Shown here piece by piece: positions 56,285 through 64,000 of a stretch of DNA of 64,000 bases. Position 1 is the stretch's first letter. Each line of letters starts with the position of its first letter. This DNA comes from Lobosporangium transversale. Taxonomy: Eukaryota > Mortierellomycota > Mortierellomycetes > Mortierellales > Mortierellaceae. Both the position numbers and the translations under genes were made by a program. The stretch lies in contig NW_019028982.1 of the NCBI RefSeq assembly GCF_002105155.1, positions 456,501-520,500 on the forward strand, written 5' to 3'. The notes beneath the pieces are model-generated. The model saw only the letters and a program-made list of their open reading frames with translations. It was not told the DNA's origin and did no database searches.

Positions 56285-57107
56285 ATCATGTTAGTCTAAG
56301 TCTAACACCATCGAGCACTAGGGCTCGATTACCTCGCGATCAGTGATCGGGCATGATACGAAAATATTTCTTTTCGCCATACCATCAAACACTGGGCTGG
56401 GAAAAAATGTACTCTCAAAGATACCGAAATAGTGCTGAACATCAGGTGTGCTTAAACTATTGATTCTGGTCGAAACGCTTGAGTGATATTGCAAGGTAGC
56501 TGAATAATGTTGAATGCACCTTTGGAAGAGGCTTTGGATTGGACGACGCCTGGCAAAACACCATCTATTACTCCACTATTTACTACAAATAGTCAAATTA
56601 ACAGGAAGAAAAACTCTATATTCCCAGGACTGGATAAAAAAAGGAACACGAACATTAATGCTGTTCAGTCAGTACCTAAGCCCTTCTCTACAGAGTTATT
56701 AATAATGACAGCAGTTTCTTAACTAGCTTTTCGGGCCATCAGTATAGAGATTCTTCTTACCTAATGTTTATCCTAATATCCTTACCACCTGATACGCCTA
56801 CCATTCCTATGGGATCCATTTTGCGTAGAGAAAACCGCCGTCGTTATTGCAAAACATGTTTATATATATACTGTGTTACCTGTTGCCCATTCACACTTTT
56901 TTTTTTTTGTTTTGCTGGGTGTAAGAGTCCTTGTCGGATAAAGTCACCTGTTTGTAAAAGATGAATGGAGCAAATGGAACAATAAGGTCTTTTTCTTTGT
57001 TGTTTGAACTGTAATGTATACATGTACAAGCACTGTACATGTTATACAAATATATTTATATCATGTGTTTACTGTTATGATTGTTCATACACAGCAATAA
57101 ACCGGTA
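56285..57107. other. intergenic, no gene recognised
   Basis: It contains dyads such as GTATCATG...CATGATAC (about 56283-56360). A 15-bp string GGGCTGGGAAAAAAT near 56393-56407 is also found inside the large element's inverted repeat. A Cys-rich frame at 56764-56964 (RRYCKTCLYIYCVTCC) is short and unproven. Confidence 0.4.
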
Positions 57108-57363
57108 CAGTGGAATCTCGATAATTGTACACTTTTGTACAAATTTCAAATTTGATATATTTCTAGGCCATTGGTTGGCTAAGAGCCTTACTCTTTTAAA
57201 AAAAAGTATTCTAAAAAACCCACACTCAACTGGAGTAGAGGAATCAGCAGAGGATTTTTAGAATAGTTTTTCATGAATTGTGGGCTTCTTAGCCAATCAA
57301 TAACCGAGAAATATAGCAAATTCGAAAATTGTACAAAAGTGTACAATTATCGAGATTCCACTG
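57108..57363. mobile_element. 256-bp TA-flanked miniature element, pogo/Tc1-mariner-like
   Basis: The ends are CAGTGGAATCTCGATAATTG and its inverted copy, and the element is flanked by TA dinucleotides (57106-57107 and 57364-57365). The inverted repeats extend about 90-100 bp with mismatches, to the GGCTAAGA...TCTTAGCC region. TA duplication and CAGTGG ends are typical of pogo/Fot1-type non-autonomous elements. It has no coding capacity. Confidence 0.85.
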
Positions 57364-57365
57364 TA

Positions 57366-58402
57366 TATAAATGTTATAGTTGAATTAAGGTTGGGGGCCA
57401 AAAGCTCACATCAAAAAAAGAGGTCAGTTCACCTCTTTCTTAATTCGAGTCCAAGTGGAATTGCAAAAACATTTTAGCACACCGGTTTTATCAAAGGCTC
57501 AGTTGGCGCAAGACTAGAGAATAAAGAAAATCCTTTCAAGAATGCGCGACCACATTGCACAAGAGGCAAAATTGTTTGTAGCACAAGTCGCCTGTTGGTC
57601 ACTTTGATTCTCTTTCCATTAAGCATGACAAACAATTCCACCATTCATTTATCTCCGCCAGAAAAGAAGCGTCGGAAATAGAGTTTATTCATTTATCTTT
57701 TCTCTTCTCTCTTTCTCCACAAGATCTTCCGCTCTTTGGGGTTTTCTTGAGGCCACAGCTCAAGTCCCATTAAAATATATCAACATAAATGCACTAAGTA
57801 AATACCCCAACTGCATAGCAACTAGCATAGCCGCACCGCCTAACGTACGGCTTCCTTATTTTGCTTTGTCCTAGATACATTACAAAGTAAACAAGGGATC
57901 TTTTATGATATGCCAGAGAAGTTAAAGATCGTCGTACAACCCAGTCATTCACATCGTTACGTTCACAAACATTGTTTATTTATAATCAAATATGTAGTGC
58001 TGTGTTCGAAGTAGAAGAATATGAAATATTTCACAGGCCAAGGTTCACAAGACCAATAAGAATGTATATATTATAGTGTTGGATATGAAGATGATGTAGC
58101 AGGAAAGTTCTTAGAAACCTGTGTGCGCCATCTCTTCACTCTGGATTGAGGAAGGTTTGCCCAATGTCCGCCCTGTGGAGAAATGCATATTTAAAGGCCC
58201 TTTTGTTGTGTCTAAAAGGAAATTATGGGCTGATACTTAAAATTGAGGCGTATTCGCTGGATGTTAAAGTAAATCATGGATCAAAATGCAGCGTATCATA
58301 CCTAAGTTCTAATATTTCTAATGGTATTTTTTAAGGCCTCGATGACAACAGTGACTTTGGATGCAAAACAAAAGTGTCGCATACAGCTGTCCTTATATAT
58401 TT
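57366..58402. other. intergenic, no gene recognised
   Basis: No coding region or structured RNA is recognised. It ends at the left edge of the DIRS-like element. Confidence 0.45.
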
Positions 58403-58420
58403 TCCATTATCCTTCATAGT

Positions 58421-58565
58421 CCAGCGACCCTTTCCTGTGTAATCTTTCTCTTTAATAAATCTCGAGCTACAGAACTACCCTTAAACTAAAAATAAACTTT
58501 TTTTTTTTTTTTTTTTTTTTTAAATTCTCTCTGCTGGCTGATCTGGTACTACATCTTTCTTTTTC
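58421..58565 (+). repeat. DIRS left inverted terminal repeat
   Basis: It runs from CCAGCGACCCTTTCCTG to TCTTTCTTTTTC and matches 62563-62705 in inverted orientation, including a T-run of about 22-24. The left extension 58403-58420 lies outside the shared part. Confidence 0.88.
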
Positions 58566-58600
58566 TCGAGCTTCCGGAACACGTCCATCTCCATAGAAAA

Positions 58601-59584
58601 ATGAACTTCAACGATAATAATGTCCACAACACATACACTGCTTCTAACTCTACGGACGGCAATCCCGGTCCTTCGATCCTGGAGGGCAACCCCGCTCCAC
58701 CATCCACCCTACCCAGTAACACTTCCCTTCCAGAAAACAGATATGCCCTCCCTCCGGAGATCCTGCAAGCTATCAGTGCTCTCACGCAGTTCTCCCAGAA
58801 CGGAGGCGCGTTCCACCAGCCAGACACACCAATCCAAGACCCATTTATGCGTCGCGCGGAGCCCCTGTGCTACCTGGCACCCTACGAGGATTTGGAACAG
58901 GTCATGCCTTCCCTCAAGAGACGAAAAGAATTCCACACAGTTAAGTTTAATGACGAGGAACAACGTTACTACGATATTAGCCAATTTCCAAAAGTGGAAG
59001 ATATGGAATACACACCTCCAGCAATCCCCAAAGAATGGGCTATTTCCGATAGTCTCAAGAATGCTGATCAGAAATTGGTCACACTGGCAACAAAAGCAGC
59101 ACACATTACGAGGCCACTCGCTGCAACAGCGCATGCACTTGTCTCTCAAAACGGTAAGGACGTTCCAGTACTACATATCCTCCGCACCCTGGATACAGTC
59201 CAAACTCAAATATCCATGCTCTGCGAGCAGATCAATAAAATCCGCACTGAAGCATTCTACAAGGAAAAGAAATTTATCACTCCTCCAGACACATCGACCA
59301 GACGCCAACTGGTCGAAACAGCCGATTTACTTGAACATGCCAAGCTTTCGCAAAATGTCAAGAAATACAGCAATCCTAACCGAGGTAGAGACTACCGAGG
59401 CAGGCAAGGTCGCTTTGGAAACAATTCAGCTACTCAAACACAGCAGTATCAACAAGCGACCCCTCAGACTCAAAGCCAACAAACAACGCAACCACAGCAA
59501 AATAATAATTACGGCTTGGGCGGCCAATTTTTTCGGAGCTCCCCTTCCACACGGGGAAGGGGACAAGGAAGGGGGCGCCAGTAG
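58601..59584 (+). CDS. DIRS gag-like protein
   Basis: This ORF of 327 residues starts just inside the left repeat. It has an N-terminal Asn/Pro/Ser-rich part and helical segments (LPPEILQAISALTQF, TLDTVQTQISMLCEQINKI). It ends in a Gln/Arg/Gly-rich tail (NRGRDYRGRQGRFG, TRGRGQGRGRQ) suited to nucleic-acid binding. No zinc knuckle is seen. Position and composition match the first ORF of DIRS elements. Its 3' end overlaps the RT frame by about 80 bases. Confidence 0.8.
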   Translation: MNFNDNNVHNTYTASNSTDGNPGPSILEGNPAPPSTLPSNTSLPENRYALPPEILQAISALTQFSQNGGAFHQPDTPIQDPFMRRAEPLCYLAPYEDLEQVMPSLKRRKEFHTVKFNDEEQRYYDISQFPKVEDMEYTPPAIPKEWAISDSLKNADQKLVTLATKAAHITRPLAATAHALVSQNGKDVPVLHILRTLDTVQTQISMLCEQINKIRTEAFYKEKKFITPPDTSTRRQLVETADLLEHAKLSQNVKKYSNPNRGRDYRGRQGRFGNNSATQTQQYQQATPQTQSQQTTQPQQNNNYGLGGQFFRSSPSTRGRGQGRGRQ

Positions 59585-61476
59585 GAGGTCGACTACACCT
59601 CTACCAAACAGCATGGAATCTATTAACAGACGAGAAATGGGTACGCAGAGTTATTCAGAATGGATACGAAATCCCGTTCGATTCGCTACCACCAATCAGC
59701 AATACAACAACACACAGCAGCGTCCGCTCCAAAGAAGAAATGAAGACGATAGAACAAGAAATTGTAGCATTATTAGCCAAGAAAGCCATAGAGGAAGCTT
59801 CAGAACATGGGTTCGTGAGCCGCATCTTTACTATTCCAAAGAAAACGGGGGATCTACGCCCCGTATTGAACCTAAAGCCACTGAACAAATTTATTTCACC
59901 CCCTCATTTCAAAATGGAATCAATGAAGACGGTTTGCAATATGATAAACAAAAAGGATTACATGACGAGTATAGACTTAGAGGATGCCTTCCTACATATT
60001 CTAATACACCCCGAATCACGCCGGTTCCTTCAATTTCAATGGAAGGAGAAAACTTACCAGTTTCGGGTGCTCCCCTTCGGGCTGTCGTTAGCCCCTTACG
60101 TATTCACCAAGATGCTGAAACCAGTGCTGAAATGGGCCAGAAGGAAAGGGATAAGGATAGCAGCGTATCTGGACGATATCCTGATAGTAGCCTCATCACA
60201 ACAGTTGTCGGAGATACATACCGAGATGGTTCTCCAGCGACTAGCATCCGTAGGATTCAAGGTGAAGGAGTCGAAATCACATCTAAAGCCGACACAGACA
60301 ATCCAACACCTAGGATTCACAATCGACAGCCGCAAGATGACACTGTCGGTACCCAAGAACAAGATCCGAGATGTCCGCAGAGAGGCATCCAAGATGATAA
60401 AGAAAGGAGAAATGACTCTGAGAGCATTAGCATCATTCATAGGCAAAGCTCTGTCCATGACAGCAGCAGTCCTTCCAGCACGACTAAGAACTCAGAACCT
60501 CACCCAGCTGAGAAACGAAGCTCTCCGACAAGGGAATTCATGGACGGCATCTATTTCGTTGACGACGAAAGCCAAGGAGGACCTCCAGTGGTGGATAACC
60601 AATTTGCGAGAATGGAACGGCCACACTTGGATAACCCAAACCCCTCAAGAGGAGATATTCACGGATGCGTCCGACACGGGCTGGGGAATAGTCCACAAGA
60701 ACTATCACTACTCAGGAGTATGGAACCAGTCGGACCACAGCCAACACATCAATTGGAAAGAACTGATGGTAGTATGGTATGCCACCAAGCTACCTCAATT
60801 ACAAGGCAAACGAATTCACTTGTACTGCGACAACACAACGACGATCGCGTATGTGAACAAATTTGGAGGAACGAAGTCACCACAGTTAATGGAACTTGCG
60901 GAAAAGATTTGGGAACATTGCCTACAGACAGGGACAATGATTTCGACGTCCTTCGTACCATCGGAGTTCAACCCGGCGGATCCACCCAGCCGGCAATTAA
61001 ACACCCAACTAGAATGGAGCCTCAAACCCGAATGCTTCCAAGCCATAGACAAACTATGGGGACCACACAAGATCGACCTATTTGCCTCTCACAAGAACAC
61101 TCAACTTCCGACATACATGTCGTGGAAGTACGACCCGTCCGCCCTAGCGCAGAATGCGCTACTGCAACCATGGAAGAACTTGGGCAGATTATACATATGT
61201 CCACCATGGAACCTGATTCCCCAAATTCTGGACCGTCTAAAGAGAGAGCGCCTCAAAGCCACGGTGATCACACCCAATTGGACAGGAGCGATATGGTACC
61301 CGACTATCCGAGCGATGACCACGACGACGCCACTCAATCTAACACGAGCAGCAGTGCACTCATCCTCGCCACGAGACCCGGGGATCCTGAACAAGAACCC
61401 GGCATGGTGCTTGCTAGCCTGGAATATCGACGGCGCCAAGGTCTCTTGGAGCAAGGCCTCAACGAGGACGCCTTAA
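59507..61476 (+). CDS. DIRS reverse transcriptase-RNase H
   Basis: The frame opens at about 59507, inside the end of the gag-like ORF and in its -1 frame, and its first Met is at 59740. Family-like sequence begins before that Met (GGRLHLYQTAWNLLTDEKWV), so translation probably starts upstream or by frameshifting. RT motifs: FTIPKKTGDLRPVLNLKPLN, MTSIDLEDAFLHI, FRVLPFGLSLAPYVFTKML and the catalytic YLDDILI. RNase H motifs: IFTDASDTGWG, NWKELMVVWYA, LYCDNTTTIAYVN. No integrase or protease is present, as expected for DIRS. The last 73 bases overlap the recombinase ORF. A T6 run lies at 59528-59533 in the gag overlap. Confidence 0.92.
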
Positions 61477-62414
61477 AGGTGTTACTTGACTCGGCCTCAG
61501 AGACTATAAAAAGTCAAAAATATAACCATATCCAGAAAGGATACATCAGTTGGTGCCAAAGGAACCATATTGACCCCGCTAGGGCCAACCCAACAGCACT
61601 CATCAACTACTTTGCTTGGGGTAAACGAGCTAAAGGTTGGTCACCTCAGACGATTTTAACGTATCGAGCACATCTCAAAGGCCTATACCCAGGTTCAAAA
61701 GTATTCGAAGACGACTATACGTTCAACAAATTCTTCAAAGTCCTTAAAGCCAATCAAGTCTGTCCTGCTAAAGATATAGATATCGACATTACGCCAGTTC
61801 TCGACTACTTTCGAGCTCTAGGTGACAACGATACCATTTCACCCATGGAATTGACCAAAAAATTGTGTTGGCTATTAGGCATGTGTTTATTTCTTCGACC
61901 TAGCGATATCGAACGTATCGACCTCTCACGTTGTAAAGAAACTAGACAAGGAATACACGTCTACGTAGTAAGACCGAAACAGACAAGGCAAGGAGTCCAC
62001 CAAGATACATCCTCTCTCCTTTCCATCCATACACTTGACCCACTATTATGTCTGGTTGCCACATGGAAGACTTATGTACGACGATTAGTTGGCCGCAATC
62101 TGAAATGGCCACATCCAACGCTCCCAGATCTATCATATAACCCTCTCATTCGCTACGTCAACGAACCAGACTCACCTACAGGAGCGGAACGAATAAGCAA
62201 CCACATCAAGAGTGTCATGTCCCTTGCTTCCATGCCATCACAAACTCGAATTCCTAAGGCACGCGCCGCTGGTTCCACACTAGCAGCCCTCAAAGGTTCC
62301 GACCTGGATGAGATCGTCATGCAGGGCCGATGGGCCTCGCAAGAGGTTTACAAGAACTTCTACCGGTTGTCAAGTAGAACCAGGTGCAATTTCACAACAA
62401 CCATTCTTAGCTGA
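61404..62414 (+). CDS. DIRS tyrosine recombinase
   Basis: Starting at the Met at 61404 this gives 336 residues; the frame is open far upstream. A core-binding region (YNHIQKGYISWCQRNHID, SPQTILTYRAHLKGLYPG) precedes the catalytic domain. That domain has an Arg in LFLRPSDIERIDLS, the conserved ARAAGSTLAALKGSDLDEIV, MQGRWASQEVYKNFY and a likely catalytic Tyr in NFYRL. The usual His three residues before the second Arg seems to be Pro (P-K-A-R). Such recombinases insert the circular DNA copy by strand exchange instead of an integrase. Confidence 0.88.
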   Translation: MVLASLEYRRRQGLLEQGLNEDALKVLLDSASETIKSQKYNHIQKGYISWCQRNHIDPARANPTALINYFAWGKRAKGWSPQTILTYRAHLKGLYPGSKVFEDDYTFNKFFKVLKANQVCPAKDIDIDITPVLDYFRALGDNDTISPMELTKKLCWLLGMCLFLRPSDIERIDLSRCKETRQGIHVYVVRPKQTRQGVHQDTSSLLSIHTLDPLLCLVATWKTYVRRLVGRNLKWPHPTLPDLSYNPLIRYVNEPDSPTGAERISNHIKSVMSLASMPSQTRIPKARAAGSTLAALKGSDLDEIVMQGRWASQEVYKNFYRLSSRTRCNFTTTILS

Positions 62415-62425
62415 TCTCTGGAGTC

Positions 62426-62520
62426 ACAGGAAAGGGTCGCTGGACTATGAAGGATAATGGATAGCGAAGACGACAAAGGAAGTCTTACGCTCATTATCCG
62501 TACCAGCGACCCTTTCCTGT
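62426..62520 (+). repeat. DIRS internal complementary region
   Basis: 62426-62461 is complementary to the left end of the element (58403-58438), and 62452-62520 is complementary to the right end (62688-62756). The two halves overlap in the shared CCATTATCC. This matches the expected template for end-joining in DIRS circle formation. Confidence 0.9.
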
Positions 62521-62562
62521 CCCGCCCACGGCCACCCAAGGAGCATACGATTCTTAGCGGTC

Positions 62563-62705
62563 GAAAAAGAAAGATGTAGTACCAGATCAGCCAGCAGAGA
62601 GAATTTAAAAAAAAAAAAAAAAAAAAAAGTTTATTTTTAGTTTAAGGGTAGTTCTGTAGCTCGAGATTTATTAAAGAGAAAGATTACACAGGAAAGGGTC
62701 GCTGG
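62563..62705 (-). repeat. DIRS right inverted terminal repeat
   Basis: This is the inverted counterpart of 58421-58565. It is followed by a right extension to 62756 (TACGGATAATGAGCG onward) that is unique to this end and to the internal complementary region. Confidence 0.88.
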
Positions 62706-62756
62706 TACGGATAATGAGCGTAAGACTTCCTTTGTCGTCTTCGCTATCCATTATCC

Positions 62757-63306
62757 ACTCAGGAAAATGAAAAAAAAGGCGTTGGAGTGCTGGATGCGGA
62801 AAAAAAAAAAAAAAAAAAAAAAGAAATCAGCAAAACAAACAAACAAACACAAGAAACAAAAAAGTATTTTTTTTCTCTCTGTTTACTCGTTGTACTGCTT
62901 ACGTCCTCTGAACGATGCGCACAATCGTGGGCACCATGTCTCCATGTGCTCCGCTCACATTCCTGTGCTCCGCTCACATTCCTGTGCTCCTTCCCAATGC
63001 CGTTCAAAAACAACCAATAAATCATTGATTTACAGCAAAAATACTCAACAAAAGACAATGAAGGCGAGAGTGAGAAACTTCGCCATCTCACAATATAAAT
63101 ACCACAGTTGCCTCTCTTCTCTTTTAACATTGCTTTGCTCCATCGACTGCTCCCTGGTGTCCACTAGCCTTTTCCCTTCTTTATCCTCTTTAATCTCTCT
63201 TCTTTCCGCTCCCCTTCCCAACCTACTGCAGCAGCCAAGTTATCTCTTGTGCACGCCATTCTAAACGCCCCCGCCTCAATACCCTAACTCTTCCTCCCTT
63301 CTCACA
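62757..63306. promoter_or_regulatory. promoter region of DUF3712-type gene
   Basis: This C/T-rich upstream region contains an A22 run near 62801-62822 and a short tandem repeat at 62945-62990. The roughly 150 bp before the start codon are strongly pyrimidine-rich. Confidence 0.45.
62945..62990 (+). repeat. 19-bp tandem repeat, 2.4 copies
   Basis: TGTGCTCCGCTCACATTCC is repeated exactly twice and then partly (TGTGCTCC). Confidence 0.9.
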
Positions 63307-64000
63307 ATGGCTTTCGACATTCGTGACGAGGATGAGCAGCACCACGACGAGTTCGATGAGTACGAGGATGTAAAACAGTCAGAGCGTCCAAAATTCTACC
63401 GTCGACGCAAATTCTGGATATGTTGTATTCCTACTACCATCGTTGTCGTCGTCGTTGCCGTCATCCTGGCGCTTTATGTGATTATGCCCAAAATCGCACA
63501 GGGTCTAATGAACAAGTCCACGATTAATTTTTCTGAAATTGTAAGCTATTTATTCAACATGTGTTCCATATTGCATGCCTGTCTGTACGTAATTTATGGT
63601 ATTACATACATAAACTAACGATCTACGCGTTATACATGATACTAGGACATTACCAATCCTACAGCTACAACTATGGATATTATTATGAAAGGTGACATGC
63701 AAAATACTGGCCCATTTCACGCTGAAATTTCTTTCCCTGGCGAGGTTACTGTCTCTTGGAATGGCACTGTTCTCGGCACCACCCAAATCCCAGGTTCTAG
63801 CGAAGCTGCGTAGGTTTTGCTTACTTTCTGTATCATCAGCCTTGCAACTGCAACTGCACTTCGAACTAATTTTCAATATCACTTTTTATTTTACTTACTC
63901 TTTCTACAGAGGAGGTTCCGGTACCTTGGACTTGAAGAGCAGCTTCACAGTCACCAACTCATCTGCCTTTGCCGAGTTCTCAGGTTTCATGCTCAATGCC
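63307..64000 (+). CDS. single-pass membrane protein with DUF3712/LEA2-like domain (partial)
   Basis: The gene is cut by the window edge. Exons are 63307-63540, 63646-63809 and 63910 onward, joined in frame. An acidic cytosolic N-terminus (DIRDEDEQHHDEFDEYEDV) is followed by basic residues and one membrane helix (IPTTIVVVVVAVILALYVIM). The outside domain has TMDIIMKGDMQNTGPFHAEI, SFPGEVTVSWNGTVLGTTQI and GGSGTLDLKSSFTVTNSSAF. This is the pattern of the fungal DUF3712 family, related to LEA2/NDR1 beta-sandwich domains, usually on the vacuolar or plasma membrane. The function is not established. Confidence 0.8.

Larger units (their letters stand above)
58403..62756 (+). mobile_element. complete DIRS-like tyrosine-recombinase retroelement
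   Basis: This 4,354-bp element has inverted terminal repeats (58421-58565 and 62563-62705) plus unequal end extensions, and an internal complementary region (62426-62520). Three overlapping plus-strand ORFs follow the DIRS order: gag-like, RT/RNase H, tyrosine recombinase. There is no target duplication, as expected for recombinase-mediated insertion. The short sequence CCATTATCC is shared by both ends (58404-58412 and 62748-62756). DIRS elements replicate through a circular DNA made with the help of the internal complementary region. All ORFs are open, so the copy may be recent. Confidence 0.93.

Noticed and set aside
56285-56420. A second miniature element marked by GGGCTGGGAAAAAAT near 56393
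   Set aside because: Only 15 bases match the large element's repeat, with no opposite end and no duplication.
56764-56964. Cys-rich frame resembling the piggyBac C-terminal zinc finger (RRYCKTCLYIYCVTCC)
   Set aside because: Too short, interrupted by a T-tract, and without any transposase core nearby.
1-64000. tRNA, rRNA, CRISPR or intronic C/D snoRNA
   Set aside because: I looked for T-loop-like GTTCGA contexts, repeat-spacer arrays and paired C and D boxes in the longer introns and found nothing convincing.

Overview
The window is nuclear DNA of a filamentous fungus. Most genes have several short GT..AG introns, intergenic DNA is AT-rich, and the encoded proteins are standard fungal housekeeping proteins. 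An intact DIRS-type tyrosine-recombinase retroelement and frequent 20-30 nt T-tracts in introns suggest an early-diverging lineage (Mucoromycota/Mortierellomycota). That placement is an inference; I could not run a search.

Host genes, left to right: a relic region with a broken ML-domain lipid-binding gene (1-5 kb); an L-type cargo lectin of the ERGIC-53/Emp47 kind (+, 5.2-7.5 kb); an SRF/Mcm1-type MADS-box factor (+, 9.0-10.4 kb); the pre-rRNA processing protein RRP5 (-, 10.7-16.8 kb), divergent from a Sel1-repeat/MYND protein (+, 17.2-18.6 kb); a casein kinase 1 delta/epsilon (+, 21.2-24.0 kb); a large RRM-YTH RNA-binding protein (+, 26.7-32.5 kb), convergent with a secreted sulfatase (-, 32.9-34.7 kb); an F-box protein (+, 50.1-52.1 kb), convergent with the spliceosomal DEAH helicase PRP2/DHX16 (-, 52.3-56.0 kb); and, cut by the right edge, a membrane-anchored DUF3712-type protein (+, 63.3 kb onward).

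The most notable object is a 12,482-bp mobile element at 35802-48283. It has two 592-bp terminal inverted repeats (TIRs) in which I found no mismatch by eye, and it is flanked by a 9-bp target duplication (AAGTTTCTC). It encodes a RecQ-like helicase reading in from the left TIR and a DUF6589 protein, my candidate transposase, reading in from the right TIR. Between them are several small, partly broken zinc-knuckle genes. The identical TIRs end at matching ATG triplets, so the two inward genes share a duplicated promoter and leader. A 96-bp miniature element at 56180-56275 has the same ends and its own, different 9-bp target duplication (CCATCAGGT), which independently supports the boundaries and the duplication length. 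I know of no described family with this combination.

Further right are a 256-bp TA-flanked pogo/Tc1-mariner-like miniature element (57108-57363) and a complete DIRS-like element (58403-62756) with gag-like, RT/RNase H and tyrosine-recombinase ORFs, inverted terminal repeats and an internal complementary region that reproduces the junction of its two ends.
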